Under the pieces are notes generated by a model. That model saw only the letters and a list, made by a program, of their open reading frames with translations. It had not been told where the DNA came from and made no database searches. From positions 62,001 through 126,000 of the forward strand of contig WBSG01000001.1 of NCBI GenBank assembly GCA_008923285.1: a stretch of DNA of 64,000 bases. The letters run 5' to 3'. Of this stretch, positions 26,897-37,502 are shown one piece after another. The DNA is from Betaproteobacteria bacterium SCN2. Lineage in GTDB: Bacteria > Pseudomonadota > Gammaproteobacteria > Burkholderiales > Thiobacillaceae. Both the position numbers and the translations under genes were made by a program. Each line of letters starts with the position of its first letter. Within the stretch, counting starts at the first letter, position 1.

Positions 26897-27751
26897 ATGG
26901 ACCCCGACCCTAGTCGACCGCATCGGAACTGGCTGGAACGCCTGTCCCATTTCCTTTCCCGCGAACCAGAAGACCGGGAAGAGCTGATCGAAATTCTCCA
27001 TGCCGCCTACGAGCGCAACCTGATGGATGCAGACGGCCTCGCCATGATCGAGGGCGTCCTGCAGGTGGGCGAAATGCAGGTGCGCGACATCATGATCCCG
27101 CGTTCGCAAATGGACGTCGTGGACATCAACGAATCCTCCGAACAATTCCTGCCGCGCGTGATCGAAGCCGCGCACTCGCGCTTTCCGGTAGTGGACGGCG
27201 AGAAGGACAACGTGCTCGGCATCCTGCTGGCCAAGGATCTCTTGAGGCTGCAGATCGGCGAGGAGCTGGACATGCGCGACACCCTGCGCCCGGCCATCTT
27301 CATTCCCGAGTCCAAGCGCCTCAACGTGCTGCTCAAGGAGTTCCGCGCCAGCCGCAACCACATGGCCATCGTCGTCGACGAATACGGCGGCGTGGCAGGG
27401 CTGGTGACCATCGAGGACGTGCTCGAGCAGATCGTCGGCGACATCGAGGACGAGTACGACTTCGACGAGACCGAGGACAACATCATCCGCGACAAGGCGG
27501 GGCGCTACCGGGTGAAGGCGGCGACCGAGATCGTCGATTTCAACGAAGCCCTGGGCACGGAGTTTTCCGATGAGGATTACGATACATTCGGCGGACTGGT
27601 GCTGTCTAAGTTCGGGCGCCTGCCCAAGCGCGGCGAGAGCATCGAGTTCGACGGCCTCAAGGTGCAGGTGCTGCGCGCCGACTCGCGCCGGGTGCATACC
27701 CTGGTGGTGGAACGGGCGATAGCCAAGCCGCAGTTGCCGCTGGAAGTGTGA
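26897..27751 (+). CDS. corC: CorC/HlyC-type CBS-pair protein
   Basis: A 284-residue soluble protein. Two CBS domains span about residues 60-185 (VRDIMIPRSQM to VTIEDVLEQIVGDI), followed by the CorC_HlyC C-terminal domain (DFNEALGTEFSDEDYDTFGG). The family is associated with magnesium/cobalt homeostasis and commonly follows ybeY. The ATG at 26897 gives the usual length; an in-frame TTG at 26861 lies inside the inverted repeat. The lnt gene that often follows is absent here; a terminator and convergent fba come next. Confidence 0.94.
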   Translation: MDPDPSRPHRNWLERLSHFLSREPEDREELIEILHAAYERNLMDADGLAMIEGVLQVGEMQVRDIMIPRSQMDVVDINESSEQFLPRVIEAAHSRFPVVDGEKDNVLGILLAKDLLRLQIGEELDMRDTLRPAIFIPESKRLNVLLKEFRASRNHMAIVVDEYGGVAGLVTIEDVLEQIVGDIEDEYDFDETEDNIIRDKAGRYRVKAATEIVDFNEALGTEFSDEDYDTFGGLVLSKFGRLPKRGESIEFDGLKVQVLRADSRRVHTLVVERAIAKPQLPLEV

Positions 27752-27761
27752 GGATCGGCAG

Positions 27762-27800
27762 ACAACAAAAAAGCGGCCATGAAGGCCGCTTTTTTGTTGT
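27762..27800. terminator. Bidirectional terminator between corC and fba
   Basis: A perfect 17-bp stem including A-tract and T-tract (ACAACAAAAAAGCGGCC with its complement) and a 5-nt loop, working in both directions for the convergent genes. Confidence 0.95.
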
Positions 27801-27815
27801 GCATGAATCCGGCGA

Positions 27816-28883
27816 TCAGTTGACCTTGGGATCCAGTTCGCCCTTGTCGTAGCGCTTCTGCATTTCTTCCAGGTTGAAGACCTTCTTGATCTTGCTGGCC
27901 TGGCCGGCGGCGCCGAAGGCTTCGTAACGGGCCTGGCAGATGCTGGTCATGGCCTTGGTGGCTTCCTTGAGGAACTTGCGCGGGTCGAAGTTCTTCTTGT
28001 CGTCGGAGAGATGCTTGCGGATGGCGCCAGTGGAGGCCATGCGCAGGTCGGTGTCGATGTTGACCTTGCGCACGCCGTTCTTGATGCCTTCGACGATTTC
28101 CTCGACCGGCACGCCGTAGGTCTGGCCCATGTCGCCGCCGTAGCTGTTGATGATGGCGAGCCAGTCTTCCGGCACGGAAGAGGAGCCATGCATGACCAGG
28201 TGCACGTTGGGGATGCGCTGGTGGATTTCCTTCACGCGGTCGATGCGCAGCACCTTGCCGGTGGGCTTCTGGGTGAACTTGTAGGCGCCGTGCGAGGTGC
28301 CGATGGCGATGGCCAGGGCGTCGACCTTGGTCTTGGAGACGAAATCGGCGGCTTCGTTGGGGTCGGTCAGCAGGGCGGAATGATCCAGCACGCCCTCGGC
28401 GCCGTGGCCGTCTTCCTCGCCGGCCTTGCCGGTTTCGAGCGAGCCCAGGCAGCCCAGTTCGCCTTCGACGGACACGCCGCAGGCATGGGCCAGCTCGGCC
28501 ACCTTGCGGGTGACTTCGACGTTGTACTCATAGGTCGACGGGGTCTTGCCGTCTTCCTTGAGCGAGCCGTCCATCATCACCGAGGAAAAGCCGGACTGGA
28601 TGGAGCGGAAGCAGATGGAGGGGCTGGCGCCGTGGTCCTGGTGCATGCAGATGGGGATCTGCGGATACATTTCGATCGCGGCCAGGATCAGGTGGCGCAG
28701 GAAGGGCTCGCCGGCGTAGGAACGCGCACCGGCGGAACCTTGCAGGATGACCGGGGAATCGACCGCGGCAGCGGCTTCCATGATGGCCTTGACCTGTTCC
28801 ATGTTGTTGACGTTGAACGCCGGCAGGCCGTAGCCGTTCTCGGCAGCGTGGTCCAGCAGTTGACGCAGTGAAATGAGTGCCAT
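27816..28883 (-). CDS. fba: Fructose-bisphosphate aldolase, class II
   Basis: A 355-residue zinc-dependent aldolase that interconverts fructose 1,6-bisphosphate with dihydroxyacetone phosphate and glyceraldehyde 3-phosphate (also the sedoheptulose reaction in the Calvin cycle). It has zinc motif CMHQDHG, the EGELGCLG segment and HGSSSVP. Length and N-terminus [13 protein letters not shown] match the Calvin-type subgroup. It lies last in the tkt-gap-pgk-pyk-fba series, 25 nt after pyk. Confidence 0.96.
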   Translation of the reverse strand: MALISLRQLLDHAAENGYGLPAFNVNNMEQVKAIMEAAAAVDSPVILQGSAGARSYAGEPFLRHLILAAIEMYPQIPICMHQDHGASPSICFRSIQSGFSSVMMDGSLKEDGKTPSTYEYNVEVTRKVAELAHACGVSVEGELGCLGSLETGKAGEEDGHGAEGVLDHSALLTDPNEAADFVSKTKVDALAIAIGTSHGAYKFTQKPTGKVLRIDRVKEIHQRIPNVHLVMHGSSSVPEDWLAIINSYGGDMGQTYGVPVEEIVEGIKNGVRKVNIDTDLRMASTGAIRKHLSDDKKNFDPRKFLKEATKAMTSICQARYEAFGAAGQASKIKKVFNLEEMQKRYDKGELDPKVN

Positions 28884-28908
28884 GTCTCTTGCTCCTTAAG
28901 TAAAAAAA

Positions 28909-30345
28909 CTATGCTTTCTTGCGGCCGCCAACCTTGACGATTTTCAGGGTGTTGGTGCCGCCGGACTTGCCAATGGGTTCGCCGATGGTGAGGATGATGA
29001 GGTCGCCCTCGCGCACCGCGCCGCGGCGGCGCAATTCCTCTTCGGCAGCTTCCAGCAATTCGTCGCGGTCGCTGTCCTTGCTGATCTTGAAATTAATCGG
29101 GTAGACGCCGCGGAACAGGGTAACTTTTCTACGGGTTTCCACCTCGGGTGTCAAGGCGTAGATGGGCACGTGGGTGCTGTGCCGGGACATCCACAGACAG
29201 GTCGAGCCGCTCTGGGTCAGGGCGGCAATGGCCTTGATGTTCATGTGCAGCGACGTATAGGCCGCGCTCATCGCAATCGATTCGTCGGTGCGCAGGAAGC
29301 TGCGCGTGAGGCGCGCCTCGCCGATGTACGGTTGCGCTTCCTTTTCCGCTTCCAGGCACACGCGGTGCATGGCGGCGACGGCTTCCACCGGATATTCGCC
29401 GGCGGCGGTTTCCGCCGACAGCATCACCGCATCGGTGCCGTCGAGCACGGCGTTGGCCACGTCGGACACTTCGGCGCGGGTCGGGATCGGGCTTTCGATC
29501 ATCGACTCCATCATCTGCGTGGCGGTGATGGCGAGCTTGTTCTTGTCGCGCGCCATGCGGATCATGCGCTTTTGCAGCGCCGGCACGGCGGCGTCGCCCA
29601 CTTCCACGCCGAGGTCGCCGCGCGCCACCATGATGGCATCGGCCTCGTCGAGGATTTCATCGAGGTTGTCGATGGCCTCGGCGCGCTCGATCTTGGCGAC
29701 GATCAGGCTCTTGGCGCCGGCGGCCTTGAGGAGGTCGCGCGCCTGGCGGATGTCGGCCGCGGTCTTGGGGAAGGACACCGCGAGGTAGTCCGCCTTCAGT
29801 TCGGCAGCGGTCTTGATGTCCTCGATGTCCTTTTCCGTCAGTGCGGAAGCCGATAGGCCGCCGCCCTTGCGGTTGATGCCCTTGTTGTTGGAGAGCACGC
29901 CGCCCTGCACCACGGTGCAATGGATCTCCGTGCCCTCGACCTTTTCCACCCACATCTCGATGCGGCCGTCGTCCAGCAGCAGCGTGGCGCCGCGCGCGAC
30001 GTCTCTGGGCAGGTCCTTGTAGTCGAGGCCGACGCGGTTCTGGCTGCCTTCCTTGCACTCGGCGTCGAGGACGAACTTGTCGCCCCTGGCGAGCGTGATC
30101 GGGCCGTCCTTGAACTTGCCGATGCGGATCTTGGGGCCTTGCAGGTCGACCAGCACGCCGATGGCGCGGCCGCGCGCTCGCGCCAACTGGCGTACCAGTT
30201 CGGCGCGTTCGAGGTGATCGGACGGCTTGCCGTGGGAAAAATTCAGCCGGACCACGTCGAGCCCGGCTTCCATCATTTTGTCGAGCACCTTGGGGTCGGT
30301 CGAGGCCGGGCCCAGGGTGCCGACGATTTTGGTTTTGCGAATCAT
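28909..30345 (-). CDS. pyk: Pyruvate kinase
   Basis: A 478-residue enzyme that transfers phosphate from phosphoenolpyruvate to ADP. It has N-terminal RKTKIVGTLGPAS, the metal/substrate segment MVARGDLGVEV and the TATQMMESM segment of the family. The C-terminal allosteric-type domain is complete. Upstream lies an 87-nt gap with a palindrome of 7-nt units; downstream is fba. Confidence 0.96.
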   Translation of the reverse strand: MIRKTKIVGTLGPASTDPKVLDKMMEAGLDVVRLNFSHGKPSDHLERAELVRQLARARGRAIGVLVDLQGPKIRIGKFKDGPITLARGDKFVLDAECKEGSQNRVGLDYKDLPRDVARGATLLLDDGRIEMWVEKVEGTEIHCTVVQGGVLSNNKGINRKGGGLSASALTEKDIEDIKTAAELKADYLAVSFPKTAADIRQARDLLKAAGAKSLIVAKIERAEAIDNLDEILDEADAIMVARGDLGVEVGDAAVPALQKRMIRMARDKNKLAITATQMMESMIESPIPTRAEVSDVANAVLDGTDAVMLSAETAAGEYPVEAVAAMHRVCLEAEKEAQPYIGEARLTRSFLRTDESIAMSAAYTSLHMNIKAIAALTQSGSTCLWMSRHSTHVPIYALTPEVETRRKVTLFRGVYPINFKISKDSDRDELLEAAEEELRRRGAVREGDLIILTIGEPIGKSGGTNTLKIVKVGGRKKA

Positions 30346-30358
30346 GTTTTAGCGAGGC

Positions 30359-30423
30359 GTCAGGAGTGAGGGGTGAGGCGGGAAACGCTGGGCAGCGCCT
30401 GGCGCCGCCTGTTGCGCCTCACC
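30359..30423. repeat. Heptamer-unit palindrome between pgk and pyk
   Basis: The left arm has 7-nt units GTCAGGA, GTGAGGG and GTGAGGC (30359-30379). The right arm ends in CGCCTCACC (30415-30423), which is the perfect complement of GGTGAGGCG (30372-30380). Between them is an inner hairpin (CGCTG, GG, CAGCG at 30386-30397). It is less regular than the elements at 31704, 32808 and 46422. Confidence 0.65.
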
Positions 30424-30432
30424 GCGAAGGGG

Positions 30433-31617
30433 TCAGCCCTTCGCGCGCTTCTCTAGGATGTCCACTGCGGGCAGTACCTTGCCTTCCAGGTATTCGAGGA
30501 AAGCGCCGCCGGCGGTGGAGATGTAGGACACCTTGTCGTAGATGTCGTACTTCTGGATCGCGGCGATGGTGTCGCCGCCGCCGGCCAGGGAAAAGCCCTT
30601 GGCATTGGCGATGGCCATCGACACGGTCTTGGTGCCTGCGCCGAACTGGTCGAACTCGAACACGCCCACCGGGCCGTTCCACACGATGGTGCCGGCCTTG
30701 GCGATGATGTCGGCGAGTTCCTGCGCGCTCTTCGGACCGATGTCGAAAATCATGTCGTCGTCGGCCACTTCACCGGCGTTCTTCAGCACGGCGGGTTCGT
30801 TGGCGTCGAATTTCTTGCCGCACACCACGTCGACGGCGATCGGGATGGAGGCGCCGCGCTTGGCCATTTTCTCGATCAGCATTTTTGCCGTCGGGATGAG
30901 GTCGTGTTCGCACAGCGATTTGCCGACATTGTGGCCCATGGCGGCGAGGAAGGTGTTGGCGATGCCGCCGCCGACCACCAGCTGGTCGACTTTCTCGGAC
31001 AGGGATTCCAGCACGGTCAGCTTGGTGGAAACTTTCGAGCCGCCGACGATGGCGACCATGGGGCGTGCGGGGTTGGCCAGGGCCTTGTCGAGGGCGTCGA
31101 GCTCTTCGGTCAGCAGCAGGCCGGCGCAGGCCACCGGCGCGAACTGGGCGATGCCGTAGGTGGAGGCTTCGGCGCGGTGCGCGGTGCCGAAGGCGTCCAT
31201 CACGAACACGTCGCACAGGGCGGCGTATTTCTTTGCGGTCTCTTCGACGTTCTTCTTCTCGCCCTTGTTGATGCGGCAGTTTTCCAGCAGCACGACTTCG
31301 CCCTCGGCGACATCGAAGCCGCCGTCGACCCAGTCGCGGATGACGCGGACATTCTTGCCGAGCTTGGCGGACATGACGTCGGCCACGGGTTTGAGACTGT
31401 TCTCTTCGGAGAACTCGCCTTCGGTGGGGCGGCCGAGGTGGGAGGTGACCATCACCCGGGCACCCGCCTTCAGGGCGTGCTCGATGGTGGGCATGGACGC
31501 GGTGATACGGGCGTCGGAGGTGACCTTGCCGTCCTTGACGGGCACGTTGAGGTCGGCGCGGATGAACACGCGCTTGCCTTTGAGGTCGAGGTCGGTCATG
31601 CGGATGAACTTGGGCAT
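30433..31617 (-). CDS. pgk: Phosphoglycerate kinase
   Basis: A 394-residue enzyme catalysing 1,3-bisphosphoglycerate + ADP to 3-phosphoglycerate + ATP, reversibly. It has the N-terminal [15 protein letters not shown], the [11 protein letters not shown]-type segment and a GGGDTIAAI nucleotide-binding loop near the C-terminus. It lies between gap and pyk; both flanks carry repeat palindromes. Confidence 0.96.
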   Translation of the reverse strand: MPKFIRMTDLDLKGKRVFIRADLNVPVKDGKVTSDARITASMPTIEHALKAGARVMVTSHLGRPTEGEFSEENSLKPVADVMSAKLGKNVRVIRDWVDGGFDVAEGEVVLLENCRINKGEKKNVEETAKKYAALCDVFVMDAFGTAHRAEASTYGIAQFAPVACAGLLLTEELDALDKALANPARPMVAIVGGSKVSTKLTVLESLSEKVDQLVVGGGIANTFLAAMGHNVGKSLCEHDLIPTAKMLIEKMAKRGASIPIAVDVVCGKKFDANEPAVLKNAGEVADDDMIFDIGPKSAQELADIIAKAGTIVWNGPVGVFEFDQFGAGTKTVSMAIANAKGFSLAGGGDTIAAIQKYDIYDKVSYISTAGGAFLEYLEGKVLPAVDILEKRAKG

Positions 31618-31641
31618 GGATTTCTCCTGGAGGGTTAAGCG

Positions 31642-31687
31642 GTAAGGCTTGGGCGGCGCAGGATTGACTGTGCTGCCCAGGCCTTAC
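31642..31687. repeat. Imperfect 20-bp inverted repeat upstream of pgk
   Basis: GTAAGGCTTGGGCGGCGCAG (31642-31661) faces CTGTGCTGCCCAGGCCTTAC (31668-31687) across a 6-nt loop. Seventeen of 20 positions are complementary, and the other three can form G-U pairs on one strand. It is adjacent to the heptamer palindrome at 31704. Confidence 0.75.
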
Positions 31688-31703
31688 GACTCATGCGAAT
31701 CAG

Positions 31704-31765
31704 CTACAAGCTACAAGTTGCAAGTTACAAGGAAAACCTTGCAACTTGCCCCTTGTCACTTGCAA
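31704..31765. repeat. Palindrome of tandem 7-nt units between gap and pgk
   Basis: Left arm: four heptamers ending in CAAG (CTACAAG, CTACAAG, TTGCAAG, TTACAAG; 31704-31731). After a 6-nt spacer, the right arm has four heptamers beginning CTTG (CTTGCAA, CTTGCCC, CTTGTCA, CTTGCAA; 31738-31765). A perfect 11-bp pairing exists between 31714-31724 and 31738-31748. Confidence 0.9.
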
Positions 31766-31770
31766 CTGAT

Positions 31771-32772
<1,002 letters not shown>

Positions 32773-32807
32773 TCAGTCTCTCCTGAAATAAAAACAAAAA
32801 ATCTTTA

Positions 32808-32873
32808 ACCGCAGAGTTCGCAGAGGGCGCGGAGCAAACAATAAAACTCTGCGTACTCCGCGAACTCCGCGGT
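32808..32873. repeat. Palindrome of tandem 9-nt units between tkt and gap
   Basis: Left arm: three 9-mers (ACCGCAGAG, TTCGCAGAG, GGCGCGGAG; 32808-32834). A 12-nt A-rich spacer follows. Right arm: CTCTGCGTA, CTCCGCGAA and CTCCGCGGT (32847-32873). Twenty-two of 27 positions pair by Watson-Crick rules. Confidence 0.92.
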
Positions 32874-32883
32874 CAATATGGTT

Positions 32884-34869
32884 TTACAAAACGCTCTTCA
32901 CCGCGGCGGCGACATTTTCGGGCGTGAAGCCGAACTCCTTGAACAGCACCGGAGCGGGGGCGGACTCGCCGAAGCGGTCGATGCCGACCACGGCGCCTTC
33001 CAGGCCCACGTACTTGCGCCAGAAGTCGGTGACGCCGGCTTCCACGGCCACGCGCGGCAGGCCCTTGGGCAGCACGCTTTCCTTGTAGGCCTTGTCCTGG
33101 CGGTCGAACACGTTGGTCGAGGGCATCGACACCACGCGCACGGCGATGCCTTCGGCGGCCAGCATTTCCTGGGCCTTCACCGCCAGCTCGACTTCGGAGC
33201 CGGTGGCGATGATCACGGCGCGGGCAGAGGCGGCGTCTTTCAGCACGTAGCCGCCCTTGGCGATGTTGGCCATGGTCGCGTCGTCACGCTGCATGAACGG
33301 CAGGTTCTGGCGCGACAGGATGTGGCAGCTGGGGCCGGTCATGCGCTCGACGGAAGACGCCCAGCCGACCAGGGTCTCCACGGTGTCGCAGGGGCGCCAG
33401 ACGTCCATGTTGGGAATCATGCGCAGGGTCGCGGTCTGTTCGACGGGCTGGTGGGTGGGGCCGTCCTCGCCCAGGCCGATGGAGTCGTGGGTGAACACGT
33501 GGATCACGCGCTGCTTCATGAGCGCGGCCATGCGCAGGGCGTTGCGCGAGTACTCGGAGAACATCAGGAAGGTGCCGCCGAAGGGCAGCAGGCCGCCGTG
33601 CAGGGCGAGGCCGTTCATGATCGCCGCCATGCCGAACTCGCGCACGCCGTAGCTGATGTAGTTGCCGGGCTTGCCGTGGCGGATGGGGTGGCAGCCTTCC
33701 CAGTTGGTCAGGTTGGAGCCGGTCAGGTCGGCGGAGCCGCCGACGAACTCGGGCAGCGCGGAAGCCAGCGCGTTGATGGCGATCTGGCTGGCTTTGCGGG
33801 TGGCGACGGTCTCGGCCTTGGCGTTGATGGCGGCGAGCTTGTCGGCCACGTGCTTTTTCCAGTTGAGCGGCAGTTCGCCGTTCATGCGGCGCTCGAACTC
33901 GGCGGCTTCGGCGGGGTAGGCCGCCTTGTATTCGGCGAACTTGTTGTTCCACAGGGTTTCCAGGCCCTGACCCTTGGTCTTGGCGTCCCAGCCGTCATAG
34001 ACATCCTGCGGCACTTCGAACGCGGGGTGGTTCCAGCCCATGTGCTTGCGGGTGGCTTCCACTTCGTCGTGGCCGAGGGCAGCGCCGTGCACGTCGTGGG
34101 TGCCAGCCTTGTTGGGCGAACCCTTGCCGATGATGGTTTTGCAGCAGATCAGGCTGGGCTTGCCGGTTTCGGCCTTGGCTTCGGTGACGGCCTTCTCGAT
34201 GGCGGCGAAGTCGTGGCCGTCGACGTTGGGGATCACGTGCCAGCCGTAGGCTTCGAAGCGCTTGGCGGTGTCGTCGGTGTACCAGTGTTCGATGTGGCCG
34301 TCGATGGAGATGCCGTTGTCGTCCCAGAAGGCGATCAGCTTGCCCAGCTTCCAGGTGCCGGCCAGCGCGCAGGCTTCGTGGGAGATGCCTTCCATCATGC
34401 AGCCGTCGCCCAGGAACACGTAGGTGTGGTGGTTGACGATGTCATGGCCGGGCTTGTTGAACTCGTTGGCCAGCAGCTTTTCGGCCAGCGCCATGCCCAC
34501 GGCATTGGTGATGCCCTGGCCGAGCGGGCCGGTGGTGGTCTCCACGCCGGCGGTGTAGCCGTACTCGGGGTGCCCCGGGGTCCTGGAGTGCAACTGGCGG
34601 AATTGCTTGAGATCCTCGATGCCGAGGTCGTAACCGGTCAGGTGCAGCAGCGAGTAGATCAGCATGGAGCCGTGGCCGTTGGACAGCACGAAACGGTCGC
34701 GGTCATGCCACTTGGGATTGGTCGGGTTGTGGCGCAGGTGGTGGTTCCACAGTACTTCGGCGATTTCCGCCATGCCCATGGGGGCGCCGGGGTGGCCGGA
34801 TTTGGCCTTTTCAACGCTATCCATGGACAGGGCGCGGATGGCGTTGGCGAGATCGGTACGGGTTGCCAT
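32884..34869 (-). CDS. tkt: Transketolase
   Basis: A 661-residue thiamine-diphosphate enzyme transferring two-carbon ketol units in the pentose phosphate or Calvin cycle. It has the TPP motif [12 protein letters not shown] to [10 protein letters not shown], the transketolase signature [12 protein letters not shown] and a complete C-terminal domain. It is the first gene of the tkt-gap-pgk-pyk-fba series, with a 336-nt leader region upstream. Confidence 0.97.
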   Translation of the reverse strand: MATRTDLANAIRALSMDSVEKAKSGHPGAPMGMAEIAEVLWNHHLRHNPTNPKWHDRDRFVLSNGHGSMLIYSLLHLTGYDLGIEDLKQFRQLHSRTPGHPEYGYTAGVETTTGPLGQGITNAVGMALAEKLLANEFNKPGHDIVNHHTYVFLGDGCMMEGISHEACALAGTWKLGKLIAFWDDNGISIDGHIEHWYTDDTAKRFEAYGWHVIPNVDGHDFAAIEKAVTEAKAETGKPSLICCKTIIGKGSPNKAGTHDVHGAALGHDEVEATRKHMGWNHPAFEVPQDVYDGWDAKTKGQGLETLWNNKFAEYKAAYPAEAAEFERRMNGELPLNWKKHVADKLAAINAKAETVATRKASQIAINALASALPEFVGGSADLTGSNLTNWEGCHPIRHGKPGNYISYGVREFGMAAIMNGLALHGGLLPFGGTFLMFSEYSRNALRMAALMKQRVIHVFTHDSIGLGEDGPTHQPVEQTATLRMIPNMDVWRPCDTVETLVGWASSVERMTGPSCHILSRQNLPFMQRDDATMANIAKGGYVLKDAASARAVIIATGSEVELAVKAQEMLAAEGIAVRVVSMPSTNVFDRQDKAYKESVLPKGLPRVAVEAGVTDFWRKYVGLEGAVVGIDRFGESAPAPVLFKEFGFTPENVAAAVKSVL

Positions 34870-35205
34870 ATTTACCTCAGGGTCGAAACACTCAAAAAAT
34901 AAAAATGCCTAAAAATTCTGGGCAGGCCCGGGGTGGCTGGACGAACCCGGTGTCAGGTCTGGCCGGAATTTTCAGTTCGATTTTCTTAAGGCACGATTGG
35001 GGTAGGGCGCGCCAGCCGGGGTACGCCATGGTGAGGCACCGGACGGAACTCCCGATTATCCCCGAGGCGGGGGCCCGAAGCAAGGCCGGCAGAATGGGCA
35101 AAACCGGCCGCAAGCCCTTGGCGGCCGCGGATCTTGGGTGGGAAACCCCGTCAAATCCGGGTTCCAGCGGGGCTTAAAATGTTTTTATCGCGGGTTTGGT
35201 CGGGA
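34870..35205. other. 336-nt gap upstream of tkt, no gene recognised
   Basis: This stretch lies between the end of suhB and the start of tkt, both on the minus strand. It is expected to hold the suhB terminator and the tkt promoter and leader. I see an imperfect stem AAACCCCG/CGGGGCTT near 35142-35174 with a T-run on the plus side. No reading frame looks coding. I recognise no riboswitch. Confidence 0.5.
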
Positions 35206-35997
35206 TTATTGACCTTGCGCCGCCAGCCAGGCCTGCCACTGCTCGAACAGTTCAGGGCTGGCGGAGGCCACGACCGAGCGTTCCCATATCTCGCCCTCGT
35301 CGAAGGTGCCTTCCAGGCAGGCGAGCCGGCCGCCGGCCTCTTCCAGGATGAGGGCGCCGGCGGCGTAGTCCCACAATTTCTGCTTGCCGTGCACGTAGAT
35401 GTCGAAGCGCCCGGCCGCGGTGTAGCACCAGTCGAGCGCCGAGGCGCCGAAATTGCGCAGCGAGGCGTAAGGCGGGTCGGCCACCAGGCGGGCGATCAGG
35501 TCCTTGGGCAGGCGCTTGGGCTCGATGCCGGCCATGGCGCGGCGCAGTTCGCTGACCGGATTGCGGATCGGCAGGGGTTCGCCGTCGAGAAAGGCGCCCT
35601 GGCCGCGCGCGGCATGAAAGCATTCGTTGGCGACCGGGTCGTAGACCACGCCCAACTCGCGCCGCCCACCCTTCAGCCAGGCGATGGAAATGGCGAAATA
35701 GGGAATGCCGGCGACGAAGTTGGAGGTGCCATCGATGGGGTCGATGCACCACAGGCCATTTTCGCCTTTTGCCCAGGCTGCGCGCTGTTCGGCCTCGGTC
35801 ATTTCCTCGCCCAGCACCGGGCTTTGGATGATGCCGGGCAGGGCCGAAACGAGGGCCCTCTGGGTGGCCGCGTCGGCCTCGGTGAAGAGGCTGCCGTCGT
35901 TCTTGTGGGTGTGCGCCACACGCAGGTAGCGCGGGGTGATTTCCTCGCGCGCGACCTCGCGCACCAGCGCGATGATTTGCTGCAGCGCCTGGTTCAT
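35206..35997 (-). CDS. suhB: Inositol monophosphatase family protein (SuhB-like)
   Basis: A 263-residue Mg-dependent phosphatase. The metal-site motifs are present: GEE in VLGEEMTEAE, DPIDGTSNF (about residues 83-91) and LWDYAAGALILEEAGG near residue 215. In bacteria the family includes SuhB, which also acts in rRNA antitermination; whether that applies here cannot be told. The start at 35997 overlaps the upstream stop by 4 nt (ATGA). A second ATG 12 nt upstream is less likely. Confidence 0.88.
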   Translation of the reverse strand: MNQALQQIIALVREVAREEITPRYLRVAHTHKNDGSLFTEADAATQRALVSALPGIIQSPVLGEEMTEAEQRAAWAKGENGLWCIDPIDGTSNFVAGIPYFAISIAWLKGGRRELGVVYDPVANECFHAARGQGAFLDGEPLPIRNPVSELRRAMAGIEPKRLPKDLIARLVADPPYASLRNFGASALDWCYTAAGRFDIYVHGKQKLWDYAAGALILEEAGGRLACLEGTFDEGEIWERSVVASASPELFEQWQAWLAAQGQ

Positions 35998-36554
35998 TCG
36001 CTTTTCCATTTGATGGAGCAGCCCATGCTGGGGATCTGCTCGGCCGGGCCCGTTTGCGTGGCGGCGATATCCTTCATGGCTTCGAACAGGTCGCGGCGCA
36101 CGCCTTCCGGGGCGGTTTCCTTGCGCGATTCGTCGAAGCGGCCGCGGTATTGCAGTTCGAAGTTGCGGTTGAAGCCGAAGAAATCCGGCGTGCACACGGC
36201 GTTGTAGGCCTTGGCCACGGCCTGGGTCTCGTCCCGCACATAGGGGAAGGGAAAGCCGAATTCCACCGCCGCGGCCTTCATGTTGTCGAAGCTGTCCTCG
36301 GCGTATTCGGCCGGGTCGTTGCTCATGATGGCGATGGCGTGGATGCCGTGTTTTTCCTTCAATTCCTTGAGATCGCGCACCAGGCGCGGGCGGATGGCCT
36401 TGACGTAGGGACAGTGGTTGCAGATGAACATGACCAGGAGGCCGTTGGGCCCCATGGCGTCATGCAGCGTCCAGTTCCTGCCGTCGACGCCTGGCAGGTC
36501 GAAATCGACGGCTTTCCAGCCGAAATCGCAAACGGGGGTAGTCAGGGAAACCAT
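35994..36554 (-). CDS. Thioredoxin-like (AhpC/TSA-type) redox protein
   Basis: A 186-residue protein with a thioredoxin fold and the active-site-like sequence CNHCPYVKAIRP (about residues 43-54). The N-terminal layout is that of redoxins (VDFDLPGVDGRNWTL). No signal peptide is present, so it should be cytoplasmic. It matches the uncharacterised Prx-like group with an NHCPYV motif. It is translationally coupled to suhB by a 4-nt overlap, and a repeat palindrome lies just upstream. Confidence 0.8.
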   Translation of the reverse strand: MVSLTTPVCDFGWKAVDFDLPGVDGRNWTLHDAMGPNGLLVMFICNHCPYVKAIRPRLVRDLKELKEKHGIHAIAIMSNDPAEYAEDSFDNMKAAAVEFGFPFPYVRDETQAVAKAYNAVCTPDFFGFNRNFELQYRGRFDESRKETAPEGVRRDLFEAMKDIAATQTGPAEQIPSMGCSIKWKSE

Positions 36555-36568
36555 AAAACGCCTTTTAC

Positions 36569-36635
36569 TAAAGAGGACATGAGGACAAGAGGATTGGATG
36601 TGAGAAGGTTTTCTCCTGTCCTCTTGGCCTTCTTG
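36569..36635. repeat. Imperfect palindrome of 8-nt purine-rich units
   Basis: Left arm units: TAAAGAGG, ACATGAGG, ACAAGAGG, ATTGGATG and TGAGAAGG (36569-36608). A TTTT loop follows, then the pyrimidine-rich right arm CTCCTGTCCTCTTGGCC and TTCTTG (36613-36635). It is shorter on the right and less perfect than the 9-mer elements, but has the same plan. Confidence 0.7.
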
Positions 36636-36724
36636 TTCGAATCGGATTTCGTTTGTCGTGGCCTTGGATGAGGCGATAATCAAAGTCCTATTTTGCCGGC
36701 AACCTCATCCATTAACAAAATTTC

Positions 36725-37453
36725 ATGCCACGTTTCTTTGTAGACCTTCCCCTGAGCCCGGGCGCGAAAATCGAACTGCCGCCTGTCCCCGCCCACCATG
36801 CCGCGCGCGTACTGCGCCTGGTCAAGGGCGCCGAGGTGGTGCTGTTCAATGGCCGGGGCGGCGAATATCCGGCGGTGCTGGAATGGGTGGACCGGGATGG
36901 CGTGACCGCCCTGTGCCGCGAGTGGCATGACGTCGAGCGCGAGTCGCCGCTCGATATCCGCCTCGCGCAGGGCATTTCCAGCGGCGAGCGCATGGACTAC
37001 ACCCTGCAGAAGGCGGTGGAGCTGGGCGTGACGGCGATCCAGCCGCTGGCCATGCGCCGCAGCGTGGTCAAACTCAGCGGCGAGCGTGCGCAGCGCCGGG
37101 TCGAGCACTGGCAGGGCATCGTCATGTCGGCCTGCGAGCAGAGCGGGCGCAATCGCCTGCCTGCGGTGGCGATGCCGCTGGACGTGCCGCAATGGCTCGC
37201 CAGCCGCCCCGCCGGACTGAAGCTGTTCCTGTCCCCGCTCGCCCAGTCCAGCCTCAGGGATTTGCCGCCGCCGGCCGGGCCGGTCTGGCTGGCGGCGGGC
37301 CCGGAAGGCGGCTTCGAGCCGGAGGAGGCCGCGCTCGTCACCGACTTCGGCTTCACCCCGGTGCGGCTGGGGCCGCGCGTGCTGCGCACGGAAACCGCGG
37401 CGCTGGCGGCTGTTGCAGCCATGCAGGCCTTGTGGGGCGATTACGCCAAATAA
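36725..37453 (+). CDS. rsmE: 16S rRNA m3U1498 methyltransferase RsmE
   Basis: A 242-residue SPOUT-type methyltransferase acting on U1498 of 16S rRNA. It starts MPRFFVDLPL and has a PUA-like N-terminal domain with HHAARVLRL. The C-terminal knot region contains GPEGGFEPEEA and LGPRVLRTETA. It is divergent from the thioredoxin-like gene and 49 nt before argA. Confidence 0.95.
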   Translation: MPRFFVDLPLSPGAKIELPPVPAHHAARVLRLVKGAEVVLFNGRGGEYPAVLEWVDRDGVTALCREWHDVERESPLDIRLAQGISSGERMDYTLQKAVELGVTAIQPLAMRRSVVKLSGERAQRRVEHWQGIVMSACEQSGRNRLPAVAMPLDVPQWLASRPAGLKLFLSPLAQSSLRDLPPPAGPVWLAAGPEGGFEPEEAALVTDFGFTPVRLGPRVLRTETAALAAVAAMQALWGDYAK

Positions 37454-37502
37454 ATGGCCAAAAGTCTTTGCCCGTGCGTGGGCTCAAGGTAAATTGAAAG
37501 CC

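Noticed and set aside
31704-31765. CRISPR array
   Set aside because: The units are 7 nt, directly abutting with no spacers, and the two arms are in opposite orientation. This is a palindrome, not a repeat-spacer array.
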